Below are positions 22,938 through 36,608 of a DNA stretch of 64,000 nucleotides, one piece after another. Origin of the DNA: Symbiotaphrina buchneri (Eukaryota; Ascomycota; Symbiotaphrinales; Symbiotaphrinaceae); the NCBI GenBank assembly GCA_001599915.1, contig BCIG01000006.1, positions 310,001 through 374,000 on the forward strand. The letters are read 5' to 3'. The stretch's first letter is position 1, and every line of letters starts with the position of its first letter. The position numbers and the translations under genes were made by a program. The notes beneath the pieces were generated by a model, which saw only the letters and a program-made list of their open reading frames with translations, was not told where the DNA came from and searched no databases.

Positions 22938-25900
22938 TCATCCAAACATATCTGCAACACCTGACAAGTCAGGACTGCGGCGGCGATCCTGTTCATGGTG
23001 CTCGACGACCATGTACCGCTCCTGCATCGCACTTCTAACCTTCTTCGGGTCTGGCCGTGCAATCTTGCCAAGCTCGCTGATGCTGACTCCCCGCAGTCCC
23101 TCCAGTAATTCTAACACGGAAGCTCGTTGCTGCCGCTCGCTGTTCGATTGAGAAAGCCGGGTCGCAAACCGGTTGAATTTCTGTTCGGTTATACCGGGGA
23201 GAGAGAGCAGGATCAGCTTCGGCGTCTCCGTGCTGGGGCTGTAGAGGATGTAGATCCGGGCAATCAGCTGTGCCAGTTCTTTCTGTAGATCCACGAAGTA
23301 CGGCTCATGGATGGATGTGATGGAGGCTTTCAGTACTTCATTGCTGATGAACTCCCGAATGCTTGATGCTGCAGGGCTGTTCCCACTGAATTCACCGACA
23401 ATGGACGCAAACACTCGTATTATGATGCCGCAGCAGCGATTGTCTCGCATGCGTAACACATGGGTGCAGAAGAGGATGACAGACTCCAAGATGGATGGTG
23501 ACGAGAGAACGAAAGAGCGCATGGTCGGCATGGCAGAAGCATTGCTCCCGACGTTAGGTGAGCGACGCGAAGCATCAGGCGGATCTATTTTCTCATTAGT
23601 CTTCGCGATAGACTTTACCAGGCAACGCCTCTTACTCTCACGTCTGGGGTCGAGCACGCTAGCCACCATTGTGACCGCGGAAAATGTCAGTTGCCTTAGA
23701 ATGCTCTCGTCCCTCATCTCGTTTGACAGGTCATCCTCATCAGACTGTGATTCATTCTTCTGTACGATTCTGTCCCATTCTGCACTGGCCTTGGCGTCGA
23801 CTTGTGAGAACAGTGTTGCCATAATGGGCGGAAGAAAGTGATTTCTGAGTTCCACGGGACAATCATCCACAATGTAGCGGACCATGCTCAGCATGGTTGA
23901 GAACTGATGGCTTGACAGGGCATGGGCGTCTGCAAACATCGCCTGTGCCAACGGCCCTGGTAGCTCTTTAAGTCCGTAGAAGAGGTCGTCCAGTCGACTC
24001 ATGCAGTACAGTATCGAATAACATGTCTCTCGGACCGAGCGAAGGGCTCCGCGAACAGAGGAAGCAAAGCCCTCCATTGTCTTGCGAGTGTTAGATACAC
24101 GAGCGTAAAAGTCTCCTTTACTTCCCGAGGAGATCCCAGCTTGCCAAAAGCGTTCGGTCAGTATCCGCTCGACAATCGAATGCATCTCCGGAGGGAGATC
24201 TTTCCAATTGGCCGGATTGTGGAATGCATGAGCATGGCTTGAGGGTGGGATGTTAGTACTGGACATGGAAAATATGGTGAAGACTACCTAAGGAATTGTA
24301 GAAGGTTGGGAAGAATGGCTGGAATGGCGTTTTCCCACAGAGCACAAGTGATCTGATACGGTTGGGTATCTTTCTTCACCTTCTCCGTCGAAACTCCGAG
24401 GAAAGATTTAGTTGCTTTCAGAGGCAGCAACTGTAATGATTAGCATAATCACCGAACCACTCGAGCTGACTATACATACCTGAGCGCGACTGGTCATTTC
24501 CTTCTGCATGTCTAGCCCCTCTTGATCAAGGGGATAGGCAGCCCAATCCTCAATCTTGTGGACTAGGCGCGTAGCTAAGTACTGGCACACTTTGCTCAGC
24601 CCCAGCATATCAAAGAAGCCATCGAGGGTGGATAATGAGTGGGCAAGACCAGGGTCTCGCCACGCATGCTCTACAGGGCTCACGAAGGCTTGTAACCTGG
24701 CCTGCCTGATGGCGGAGTCGACATTGGTTGCACGATGGCTTGAACCGTCAGAAAACTAGCGAACGGTCAAGGGCTGCACACTTACTTGATAACGAACAAC
24801 AATGTGCGAAAATGTACAGCTTGGCTTTCGTCGAGCTTCTCATTGATGATAATCTCATTGATCTTCGCCTCTAATTGGTCGTATACGGACTGCGCTCATC
24901 AGTATGGAAAGGTGGCTGTCATAGGTTGGCGGTTGCCTACCATCAAGTAATCAGGGAACTTCATTGCCAGCTTATGCAAGCCATGGGTGCACGTTGTTTG
25001 GAGCTCCTTCACTGCATCCGAATATGCCACAAATGCCGGGTTCTCAACTGGCCGAGTGACTAGCAGATGCTCCAGGACTTTGAGGGCAAAGCCAGGGTTG
25101 CCGCTGAAAGTCCTGGTTGCTGCATCCACGACACGCTCGATTACCACTTTGCGTATTATTGGATCCTATACTCAACGTAAGCAACTCCGCAACCCGGACT
25201 CTATCTAGTGTCTCACATCAAACGAAAAAGTCATGAGTCGCTCGCACCAAGTACGTATACTTGTATCAAGGGAGTTACGGGTTTGTTCCTTCTAATTGTC
25301 AGCTGGATGCATGCAGAGGATGATGAGGCAGGCGAACATCTTCCTGTGGATTCGCACCATGCGCTGCCACCCAGGCACCATAACCTTTGATTGTGGCATC
25401 TACCACACTCATTTGGGCGTCAGCCCGAAGGATAGGAACCGATCTTGGCCTATAAGTATCGACTATTAAATTCAGCATGATGATACTGCCCGGGAGACTC
25501 CAGGTTCTTGTGTTACCTTGGAATGGAGGTTCACCCTCATACAGTCTTGCCATGGCAGAATCAACTTGGCTAAGAATATGCTGTATGGCATCCGCTGGCA
25601 TCGTTTCGACAACAATCTCCACGATAGACGCGCAATACCTGCGATAATTCCCCAGGAAAGCATGGCGTTCGGGATACGTGTCGAAATCTTCATTCAGAAA
25701 TGCAACGGAAGGATCATCGGTGTCCTCTGGGAAATATTCGAACCTAATCAAACGCTGACTGCACGTCTCTAGCAGAGGTCCAATCACAGATGGAATGGCC
25801 CCGGAATTGGTAATGATATCGGACTTGAGCAACCTCACCCACGCATGCAAGACCGGAATGGATACAACGAGACTTGTGTTGCGTATTATGCTGAGAAACA

Positions 25901-27164
25901 GAAGCAGAAAATTGGACAGATCGCTATCCTGGGGAATCATTCGCGGCTTCTCATCAATCAAATTGCCCAAATGAGATATCGTCTATTGAGTCAATGTTTC
26001 TGCCGGCGAGGGCTGGGGAAAGAAGAACACACCTCCGAAAATTTCTTCAAAAATAGGTACTTTTGGTCATCAATATCAGAAGGGTCTATAGTAAACCATT
26101 CATAGAGCTTCTTCAGTAGAAGGATAGAGTCTGTCTGAAATAAAGGAGTTATAAGATTGACAATCTCTTCGTGCTGGTACAAAGACGGGCCTGAGATTGT
26201 GTGAAGCGTCTCCAAGGCAGCCTGCAAACATTAGCTCGAATCCGGACGAAGAAGAATCCAAGATGAGGTGACAGACCATCTGCACCTCCAAGGCCGGTGA
26301 TGCGAGAGCCCGACATATCCGCTCCACACAGTGAGCTGCAGCAATTGCTTTGGGCGGTGCCCATGGTAGCGTGGCCTTAATCGTAAGCAAGCTTTTAACA
26401 GCACAATGACGGATCTGTCCGTTATGATGAAGGTCGCCCTCCATGCACCAATCCAAGAACACCCCCAGTCTGACCAGCCAGCCGTCATCGCCACAGCGGA
26501 CGCCCAAGCCGGCCTCTCTGTCTGGATAATATTCAATGAAAATAGAACTAGGCGTGATGATGTCCACACATGCTCTGCTGAGGTCGTGCCCCCGAAGACC
26601 AGCGGTTGAGTCCTCACGGTTGAAGACGTCCTCGGAAAGTGTCTCAAGAATGACCAGGACGAGCTCCTTATGGATGAGTGAGGTGGTCCACAACTCCAAC
26701 AGCTGTTCGTCCATTTCAGACCATTCAAAGGGCCATACCCGCTTCACAATTTCCACCCATAGCAGCGCGATCTTGTTGCGTATATATGCCGGGTCTTGCT
26801 CGCTGACGCCTTGAGCCAACTGGACCGTCCACTGCCTTAGCGCTGCAGCCTGCTCTGACGAGTAATCTACCCATCGGTGCCTGATAGCGTGCTCTAACAG
26901 AGAAAGGGCATAGTGGCGGATGACTGCGTCTCGACTCTTGTCTGAGGCAAGCGTGAAACCGTACATGGGAGCTTCTGCATCTGCCTTCCTGTTGTTGAGA
27001 AAGACTGAGGCATCGTGCCGGGCTGTATTCGAGGATCGAGGATCATGCACTACATGCAGAGCGGCGACTATATCTTGCAGCAGCGGAACGGTCTCGTGCC
27101 CAACAGTGTCTGTATCTGATCTGGAGGCCGATGGTGCTGAGGCGCCGTTGACAGCGCCGCTCAT
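22938..27164 (-). CDS. MSN5: Karyopherin Msn5/exportin-5
   Basis: Nine exons (27164-26277, 26221-26033, 25982-25338, 25291-25217, 25165-24941, 24889-24786, 24738-24480, 24430-24288, 24237-22938) encode 1275 residues, the usual length for Msn5/exportin-5. The N-terminus (LLQDIVAALHVVHDPRSSN, FGFTLASDK-like block, HYALSLLEHAIRHRW, YIRNKIALLWVEIVKRVWP) matches the importin-beta/Xpo1-like region of this family. The rest is helical repeat (HEAT-type) sequence, ending in a variable tail rich in charged residues. The protein exports phosphorylated cargo from the nucleus with Ran-GTP in yeast; cargo here is unknown. All introns are 46-55 bp; the one at 25,292-25,337 uses an unusual GTTCGC donor but keeps frame and has a clear GCTGAC branch site. 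The start codon was taken after the GTGTCAGCCACC context rather than at the upstream GTG. Confidence 0.92.
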
Positions 27165-27661
27165 GGTGGCTGACACCTTCTAGAAGGTTATTCGTAGGCG
27201 GTTCGGTGCCTTGGTATATTGGCGAACTGATATGCTGGCAGCTGGTTCCATCAAGTCTGGTGGTTCACGGGTGGTGAACGAGTTGCTCAAAAAGTCGAGA
27301 CTGTTTCAGATCCGGGCTGGCTCTCACTCGTAAGAGTCCTATGGAAATCACCATAGCTAGAAACGAGTTCTAGTGTATGCGTGTTCTGGAACTCCAGGGA
27401 ATGTCACGGAGAATTTGGTTAGTGATGGCGCGCGCATGGGCAACGAAGGTTGTTGAAAGCTGTCAAGCCGGCTACTGGCCACACGCGCTTTCAGATATCG
27501 CGGTCTTTAAGCTTGTCGATAAGCTCGTCACGCAGTCAGCTGATCACGACTCGGGCAACTTTCCCCAAAGCTTCCTTCGAACTACAAATGCGACAACATG
27601 CCTTGAATATTATATCTTCCTACTTCTGTTTATGATACAGTTTTTAATCAGTCGTCTCTCA
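27165..27661. other. Intergenic: exportin promoter and Hem4 3' flank
   Basis: 497 bp between two minus-strand genes. A plus-strand frame of 249 codons starts here (27,377) and runs into the Hem4 exon as antisense; it has no recognisable domain and is treated as a shadow. Nothing else is seen. Confidence 0.55.
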
Positions 27662-28682
27662 TTAAGCCTCGCCCAAATTTCGCATGAACTCGGCTATCCC
27701 AGCCCCAACCCCGTCAGGGCTCGGTTTCTCCGCGCAGACGTCTGGTACAAATCCAAACTCTTTGATGAGATAGTCCCTGGTCGTCGGACCTATCGTCGCG
27801 ATGTATGTCCTCCGCCTGCCCATCTCATCGGAAGACTTGGCTTTTCCAGATCTGGGATCCAGAATGCCCAGCGATTGCAACATGGCTTTGCAGCCCGTCG
27901 GGGAGAATACAACTACCCAAGTATGTCCCTCTTCCACAGCAGATGCCTCTCGGCGAGACATTTGATCAGCAAAGTCACGCTCGAACGAATCCATGACGGC
28001 CGTCTCGTAGACCACCAGCTCATCGACCCCGATCCTTTCCTGTTCTGCCAAGGTCGCGGAAGTGAAAGTGTTGGGAATGATATCTCGTCTCTGCTCTCCC
28101 ACCAGGAAAAGCAACGGGAGTTTTGAGGCCTGGAGTGATGATATCTCATTGTAGTGCTGCAGTATGAAATTTGCCAGTGTTTCTCCGTTTCCCGAGTCTG
28201 CGCCGTGTACGGAGGAGGCTTGGATGGCCGGGTGCAGAGCAGTCAAGCCCCTCTGAGTAGCAGGACCTACGACATACAATGGTGCGGTGGCATCAAAAGA
28301 GTAATCGGGTTGCTCTGCTGAATACGCGTCATTAACATCCGAGCCTCAATCCAGGAAAAGGAGCCATGGTGGGGAACAAACAGCGGATGCTTTCCACAAC
28401 CATGGCAAAACCTTCCACCGCACGTTGGCTGGTGAAAATCAGCCCACCGTATTCCTTCACACCTTCACTATCAGTCCGAGGATCTCCAAAGGCGTGATTC
28501 GTCAGTAGACGTCTCAGCTCGCCAAGATGGCCTTCATTGTATTTGTGCTCCAATACCGGCACGAACTGGGGTCGGAAACGCCCAGTAGCAGAGAAATACT
28601 CCTCATAGCCATCGTGCGGGGTAGATTTCGTCTTCAGTAGTAAGATTGGGATGCCGTCTGCAACATTGTCTGGCGCACTCAT
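27662..28682 (-). CDS. HEM4: Uroporphyrinogen-III synthase
   Basis: Two exons (28682-28382, 28317-27662) encode 318 residues. Family blocks are visible: IPILLLKTKSTPHDGYEEYF at the N-terminus, GGLIFTSQRAVEGFA before the intron, PLYVVGPATQRGL after it, LPLLFLVGEQRRDIIP, and the C-terminal HTWVVVFSPTGCKAML and RRTYIATIGPTTRDYL. The enzyme cyclises hydroxymethylbilane with ring-D inversion to uroporphyrinogen III in the cytosolic part of heme (and siroheme) synthesis. The intron donor is a weak GTTTGT, chosen because it is the only phase-1 donor before the in-frame stop. The gene is divergent from ERV1 with 207 bp between start codons. Confidence 0.9.
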
Positions 28683-28889
28683 GTCGCAAGTGGCCCTCGG
28701 GAGACATGGCGGAGAAGGGTCGGGTTATGGAGGGGGGAGCTTGGATGGACTTATGTTGCGGCGGGAAGTTCCGTGGCTGTTCTGATTTCCAAACATGTGA
28801 GATTCGTGCTTCGTAGGCTGAGAGCTGTTCGACATGATACTCAACGAGAGCCAGGCAGTATACAGGCCTCTTCAGCCCCATAGACCGTC
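28683..28889. promoter_or_regulatory. Short bidirectional promoter of HEM4 and ERV1
   Basis: Only 207 bp separate the divergent start codons of the uroporphyrinogen synthase and the sulfhydryl oxidase genes. Both 5' UTRs and both core promoters must lie in it, so the two genes may share control elements. I see no clear TATA box or known heme- or oxygen-responsive motif. Confidence 0.6.
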
Positions 28890-29531
28890 ATGACCGAAGA
28901 TCAGGGGCAGGATGCCCCGGCGACGCAGTCTGCAGCCTCTGGCGAACCGCAGAAGCGCCTGCCCAAAGGTGTCGTGCTGGATGAACATGGCAGACCGTGA
29001 GCTAGCTCTACCAATCCCGTTACCCTGCAACGTCCACTAGGTTGACTTCGACAATGCAGATGCCGCTCGTGCACATCTTTTGCCTCTTGGGCAAGCATGA
29101 CCAAGAAGCAAACTCCCGTCACCACGGCGCCGCCGGCGACCACGCGCTCCGTCAGTACTACGTCCCGAGCCCCGGTCTTGCCGGAAGACTGTCCCCCGGA
29201 CGTCGAACGGTTGGGCAACCATACCTGGACTCTGCTGCACAGCATAACGGCCACCTATCCTGAACGTGCTCCGATCGAGAAGCAGAACCAGGTGAAGCAG
29301 TTCCTGAGCCTCTTTGCCTCCTTGTATCCGTGCTGGGTCTGCGCCGGCGACTTTCGGGACTGGATGTCCCGGCAGGGCAACGAGCCAAGGCTCGGCGGAA
29401 GAGACGAATTCGGTCGATGGATGTGTGAAGCACACAATGAGGTTAATAGAAAATTGGGCAAAACGGAGTTTGATTGCTCCAAATGGGAAGAGAGGTGGAG
29501 GACGGGTTGGAAAGATGGAAGGTGTGAATAA
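28890..29531 (+). CDS. ERV1: Mitochondrial FAD sulfhydryl oxidase Erv1
   Basis: Two exons (28890-28996, 29060-29531) encode 192 residues. A shuttle disulfide CRSC lies at 37-40, in the context GRPCRSCTSFASWA, as in other Erv1 proteins. The catalytic core starts at about 85: DVERLGNHTWTLLHSITATYP, the active-site CWVC at 127-130, then CEAHNEVNRKLGK and the structural Cys in FDCSKWEERW. Erv1 reoxidises Mia40 in the intermembrane space using FAD and passes electrons to cytochrome c. The acceptor at GACAATGCAG/A was chosen because it restores the CRSC motif; the earlier CACTAG acceptor does not. The gene converges on the MAP kinase gene. Confidence 0.93.
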
Positions 29532-29963
29532 GACCCCACTCAGTACGGACTTCCTAGCATGGGCGGAGTTTAGATGACTATGTCTTGCATTATGCGGCGC
29601 GGCGCCTAGGATATTTTGCACATCTGTAGCATAGAGGGCGCGGGACTAGCATGGTTATTCCTCTCACAAATTATCACCCTTCTCTCGAATAGGCTCCTGA
29701 TTGCTCAATGGTTCATATCTCTAATGCCCAGCCCTCATCCATGCCGCTCAGTGGCAGCGTTGATATGACGGAAACAGAAAGGAGATGGCATGACGCTATG
29801 TAAACCCCGAAACCGCGATGGGCAAATGCAATTTCCATTTCCAACATACATCCCGGCTAATGGCACAACAGCAGCCATGAGAACCTGTCAATCATGATCC
29901 ATTTATGACATTGAAAGATGATCGCTCGTTCATCCTGCGCCGTTGATTCCGATCCTTGACTCA
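29532..29963. other. Convergent 3' flanks of ERV1 and the MAP kinase gene
   Basis: 432 bp between two stop codons of converging genes. It should hold both 3' UTRs and poly(A) sites. No other feature is seen. Confidence 0.6.
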
Positions 29964-31300
<1,337 letters not shown>

Positions 31301-33586
31301 CTCGGTAGCTCCCGCAGATATCGAAGATCACAGATGATTGCAGATATTACCCCTGGATGAGATCAATTGACAACCGAGAACCTGAAATGCAACAAGGGCT
31401 TGATGTAGTAGAGCCTCCGGAAAACCTATGGTGACCACCTGTCAGCGATGCAGTTATGAACAACTGGCGCCAATGAGCCACAACTGAGAAGAAAAGAAAT
31501 ATGGTCCTGACACCCGGATGACAAATTGGAGGGCAGCTATCCTTGAAAATTGTCTTAGACAAGTAACCGCGTAACGCTAGCTGCAGACGATGTTGTCTCG
31601 AGCCTGAGGGAGAGGGGGGGGAGGGAATGCCGTTGCGCAAAGGAAAGGCGAGGATGAGCTGGAACCGGGCGACCAGAATACAACGAGCAGAGGTGGACCG
31701 CCTCGGAGAACCTCCGCATACACGAACTATATAGAAAAGTGACTTACCAGTTGCGCTCTGGCTGGTTGATCGCTGTGGCAGACGGAGAGTCTGTAATAGG
31801 TATGTTGGAGACCTGGTGATGTTTCGGAGAGGAAATCAGAGAGCAAAATTCCGGCGGATTGGAGGGTCTAAAGGGCTGGGCTGGGGAGTGATCAATTGAG
31901 CAGGCTTCTTATTGTTTTGCTATTGTGATGCCGTCTTTGTCGGGTTGCTGGTGAATAGGTCTTGGACTGCCGAATCGGGTCATATGCTGAAATTGACTGC
32001 AGCCAACCGTGTTGCGCGGCGCCTGGCCGGACGCTTGATTCGCACTCGATGCGGCGGTGAGCAGCCCTACAGGGCGTTGTGCCAGCCGTCACCAGGCCCA
32101 AAGCCCGCAAGTGCCTGCGAGGAATAAAGAAACCCTTGTGGAACCAGTCAGCAAGTAATCCGGGCACGCCGCGATGGATCTCTGGATCGTTGGCATACGG
32201 CGAGCAGGGCGAGAATTGAGAATTGAGGCAAGCGGACGCAGTTGTGAAGCAGAGTGAAGAGATACGCACAGTGGATGAGGCAGGGCCAGATACTATCAGC
32301 TGTCAACCTGTTCCCCGTTGCCCGTCTGGACGGTGGCCGCGGTCGCAAATAATATGGCGGGGTCGGCGGGTATCGAGGGGTAAATGCGAGGCGAGAGCTG
32401 TTGTACGAAGATACTTGGACGGAGCACGGGATGAGTACCTGTACCTAGAGCAGCAGCAGTATTTCCTGTCTGAAGCCCAAAGGTCGGAGGTTCAGGGTCC
32501 AGCGCAGATGGCAAGCGGTGGAAGCAAAGGCATCCAAATTTCAAGTGATGATGGGTAGAATCCTTGAGCCCCTTTCCTTGCCTTGTTGGAGCTCTTCTCC
32601 CTCACCACCAACTCATCAGTTCAAGTCCGAGCTCAAGTTGTCCTTGGGGATTACGAAACAGGGGCAAGGGGTCAGAGAGCTTTACGAGTAGGTACGCCGC
32701 TGCTAGGTAAAAAGTGGGAAGGAGCAAGGTACTTGTACTTCTGAAGTCGCTAGCACCAGTAGCTCTCGGCTCTTCCCCAATAGCCTGGCCTTGACAGTCT
32801 CATCCTCCCGCCCATCCAGCCAATCGCCGTCGACTATTCATGGGCTATCGACCTCTAGCCGCCGGGCCACCGCCTCCCTTCTCGATCAGGATTTATGGTA
32901 AGTTTTGTAACAATATTGCGGAGTGACCTTGGCTTGCACCAGGCCTGGGGCCGATATCGACGTAGCTTGTACTCGTACGTAGGTACCTACAGCACCTTAC
33001 CTCACCTTTGGGCGCATCTTCGAAGCGCTTGTTTGAGGCATTCGGCAGCGCCTTGGGGACTTTCTGAAACGGTTTGACCAGTCCGACTATAGATAACCTC
33101 CGACAGCCCGTTTTTGGGGGCCCCATTGTCGTCAGGAACAGGAAAAGGCCACAGGGGACGGGCATGAGGCTGAATGGTGAACTGGCCGCCATGTCCCCAA
33201 AGCCACCAAGAGATCCACATCCGCCAACCTTCAGCGCTAGTGTAGCTTCCGTCCTAGTCTCCCGCTCAAACGCTCCCGTCCCCAATGCTCCCGCTCAGTC
33301 CCACAAACCTCGGCCGAGACAAAGGAAGAGAGAGGGGGGGGGGGAGAAAGTCACTGTCGTCCAGCGACCGAGAATACCGTATGTTTCAACGATTCGACCA
33401 TAGTGCTGCTATTATGGTTCCATTTGGTTGATGCGGCATTTCTATGTCTGCATGATCCAATCTACTGGCAAATCGGCGCTCAGCACATCTTCAAGTTGAA
33501 AAAGGGCTCATCGCTGCGCCCCGTGTTTATTTGTCCTCTTCCTGCAATTACAATTTCTAACATCTGTTGGACTAGATGCAAAGCGT
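31301..33586. other. 2.3-kb intergenic region between MAPK and SEC24
   Basis: This holds the promoter and probably a long leader of the MAP kinase and the 3' flank of SEC24. Frames at 31,892-32,269 (minus), 32,893-33,285 (minus) and 33,074-33,403 (plus) lack recognisable domains; the last is Pro/Arg/Ser-rich and stops at a G-rich run near 33,337. A GGTACCTACAGCACCTTACC-like cluster lies near 32,980-33,005. I found no supported gene. Confidence 0.55.
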
Positions 33587-36500
33587 CTATGAGACGACCT
33601 GTAGTTCTGGTCAACGGAGGGGCCTCGTCCAGGACGTAGAATAGCCTTACCTTTTCCCTCAGCGTACCCATCCACTGCGCCAAGCTCACCCCCTGATCCG
33701 CTCGGTCCTCCACCAAAAGTGTCTGCGCCCAGAGCCTCAGACTTGGCTCCCCGTCCTCCCTGACGACGTACAGATGCGGCACGATGATGCTGCCGCAACC
33801 CTTTGACCGGTGATCCCGACTCTTCTCTATCACCGCCCGGATCCGTTCGTTGAAGTCATTCTCGAGCACCGGCACAGTAGTCTTGCCAAGTTTGACCTGT
33901 GATTTCTCTCGCACACCGAAGACATCCTCCAGAAGCTGCGGCACGGCGTCACGCCCCACCCAAAGGAATTGCGTCTGTCCATCATCGATGAGGTACAGAC
34001 CGTAGGGAACGATCCGTTCCGAAGACAGATTCGTAGGTGGAGGAAGAACTATCTCACCCGTGGCCTCGTCTGGCAGTCCAGCAGTATCTGGCATATCATG
34101 CAGCGAATACATCCTAGGGTAGATATACTGCATCAGGAGGGGAAGGGGTAAGGTCGAAAGGAGGCAGAGTTCTGCTGAACGGAGATCGCTGGGAATCTGC
34201 GCAGATTTGCGGAGTCCAACCTGTCCGAAGTTAGCCATCTGAGGTTCCAACTGGCCTCACGTCTACCCACATGCTTGATTAGTCCCAAAAACAACACAGG
34301 AAGCGCCCTTAGATTGGCCGGAAACTGCAGACCGCCACCTCCCATGTTGCCTCCTGCAAGCTCCTTCTTATACGTCTGCAACAGTTCAATCAATTTCGCT
34401 TGCAGAGCATCCCTGGCGGGCTCCAGGCCGCTGCTGAGGGCGCGCTCTACCGCCTTGTGACTGAAAAATGTGGTGATAGCCTGCTGATCCGCTGAAGCAT
34501 ATAGATCGGAAATGTTCTGTGTGGTGGGAAGTGATAGAGTCATGACACGTATTCTCCTCTCTCCATTACATGTGGTATGCAAGACGGCTGCCTGTAAGCA
34601 GACAAACTGCTTTGACATAGTCTCGTCAATGGCAACCTCAACAACATACGCTTGGTCGCGAGGAAACGCGGGGAAAGCGCATAGGTCCGAGCTGCGGTTA
34701 AAGAAGTTACCGTAGAAAGAACTCATTCTCAGCCCCGTTGTAGCCCGTACTCGCAACACCGCTTCTAGGCCGATTTCGGATGAGAGATAATCGCTGAACT
34801 CCCGAGCAAACTTGATTGCGTCTTCACTTCGAGCAGCATTCCAACCGGGATAAAAGTATGTTTGTCCACCGGTGTATCGTGGTAGATTGCTCAAAGAGGC
34901 AACGTCTTGATATTGCGAGGAGAAAAGAAACATGTCGACGGAAACCTGGTTTTTTGAGCATTCGACTGCGAAACTTTTGTAGAAACTGTTGCTCGTTTGA
35001 AGCAATTTACCTTCCTGGCTGGTACCAAGAAGTTTTTTATCTTCTCGCATCTCCAGTTTTCCGATCCCGATGTTGGGTAAAGTTGCCGTCAGTACGGTGA
35101 TCTTGCCACCTATCGGAGCAATAAGCTTGTGGCCTGCACGGAGAGCGGCCCCCATGCAAGAACCTCCATTCTGCGTGTTTTGGAACATTTCCTGGAGCTT
35201 CCCCAGGAATATCTCGACATTCTCCCGGGCCTCAGTAAGGGTTACCAGTAGGTCCGTGGGTGTTGGCAGGAATGGCTCATCAAGGTCGCTAACAACCAAC
35301 ATGCTCGCCTCTCCGTTGCCCGTACCATCCCTGGGAATGGAAAAGTAGTGAAGACTCGAATCAACGGCCATAAACCCTACCCTTGTCCTCCTGTCCGCAT
35401 TGGGTATCCTGTCAAGGCTTTCAAGGATACAGCGTGCGCTGGTGGCAAGTAGCCCGCTAGTAACGGAAGCATAGCTAACGTCGAACACAAATAGGTAGAC
35501 AAGAGGCTGTGGTGACCGGACCATGTACTCCTGAGGCGCCACAAATTCAACAACAGCATGGTTCAGCTCTGGCCGCTGCCAGCGATCTGCGCTCTTCTGG
35601 GCCGCGGCGTCCCAGTCGAATGCTTGCGGCACATCATTCGTAAGGTTGCACATGTTACAACGCCACCGGTGACCATGATCGAGAAAGGAGACGAACGGAT
35701 TGATGTATGACCGGCACCGTCGACACCTTGAGATGACCTGGTCTGACGCAACAGGCACGTTGTCTTCGGCATCGTGCAAGGCGGCGTACGGCTGTATGAC
35801 CAAAGCGAACGGCAGACGTGACTTTTTCAGAAGCGAGTTTGTGGTGGGCACGGCGTTTAATGTCGAGCGCACATATTTGGGAGGACAATTAGACGTTGGA
35901 GAGGACGTAACGCTCGTCTACCGGGGATCAGCAGAACGGACAGTGAACACAGTGGAGAAGACAACTTACATTTGGAGGAAGGATGATAGGAGGCGGAGGC
36001 AGGTCCAACTCAGCTACATTGAATGGTTGGCTCATCAGATCTGACGGCACTAACTGATTGAGCGGATGAGGCATCTGCTTAGCTCCTGGTTGCGCTTGAG
36101 GAGCAACGCCCATATTCATCTGACCGAATTGCTGCGTGACACCAGCAAGACCGGGAGTTCCTTGCGGTGTCGGGTATCCGGCATCAGGAGGCTGATAACC
36201 ACCAACTGCCGGCTGTCCATAAACGCCCGGTTGAGGATATGCCTGACCTATTACAGGGGCGGGTGTAGCACTTTGATCGAGACCGTAGGCTGGCTGTTGG
36301 AAACCCGGCTGCTGGACTGCCTGCGGGTAACCCTCATATCCTGGTACCGGCGCACCGGGGTATGCCGCCGCTGCCGCTCCTACTGGTGGTTGCCCACCTA
36401 ACGCGGCATTGCCTCCTGCGCCGAACTCGTAAGCTTGACCAGCATAGGCTCGCTTTTTCCGTCCATGATGGTGGGCGGGCGCCGCCTCCTGCGCTGGAGG

Positions 36501-36608
36501 AGCTGCACCATCATAGGCCGGCTGTTGAGGTTGTTCGTATCCCGGTTGCTGGCTGTAATCTGGGGTCGTATAGCCTTGCGGCGGATATCCTGGCTGAGGC
36601 GTTGCCAT
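33587..36608 (-). CDS. SEC24: COPII coat cargo receptor subunit Sec24
   Basis: Four exons (36608-35970, 35917-34271, 34220-33651, 33598-33587) encode 955 residues. The N-terminal 210 residues are Pro/Gly/Gln/Tyr-rich and disordered. The conserved body starts after the first intron ([20 protein letters not shown]), followed by the zinc finger with Cys at about 278, 281, 300 and 303 (CRRC, CNMC), the trunk ([13 protein letters not shown]), helical and gelsolin-like regions ([20 protein letters not shown]). The last exon adds only VVS and a stop after LREKV, which matches the usual family end; reading through the last intron instead would add an unrelated tail. Sec24 binds ER export signals and pairs with Sec23 on COPII vesicles. 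Confidence 0.94.

Noticed and set aside
27377-28126. 249-codon plus-strand frame
   Set aside because: Mostly antisense to the second Hem4 exon; no domain.
33074-33403. 109-codon Pro/Arg/Ser-rich plus-strand frame near SEC24
   Set aside because: Composition-driven, overlaps a minus-strand frame and ends by a G run; no independent support.
33480-33650. Read-through of the last SEC24 intron giving a longer tail
   Set aside because: The tail has no family resemblance; the spliced form ends at the usual Sec24 C-terminus and uses a GTAAGG donor and ACAG acceptor.
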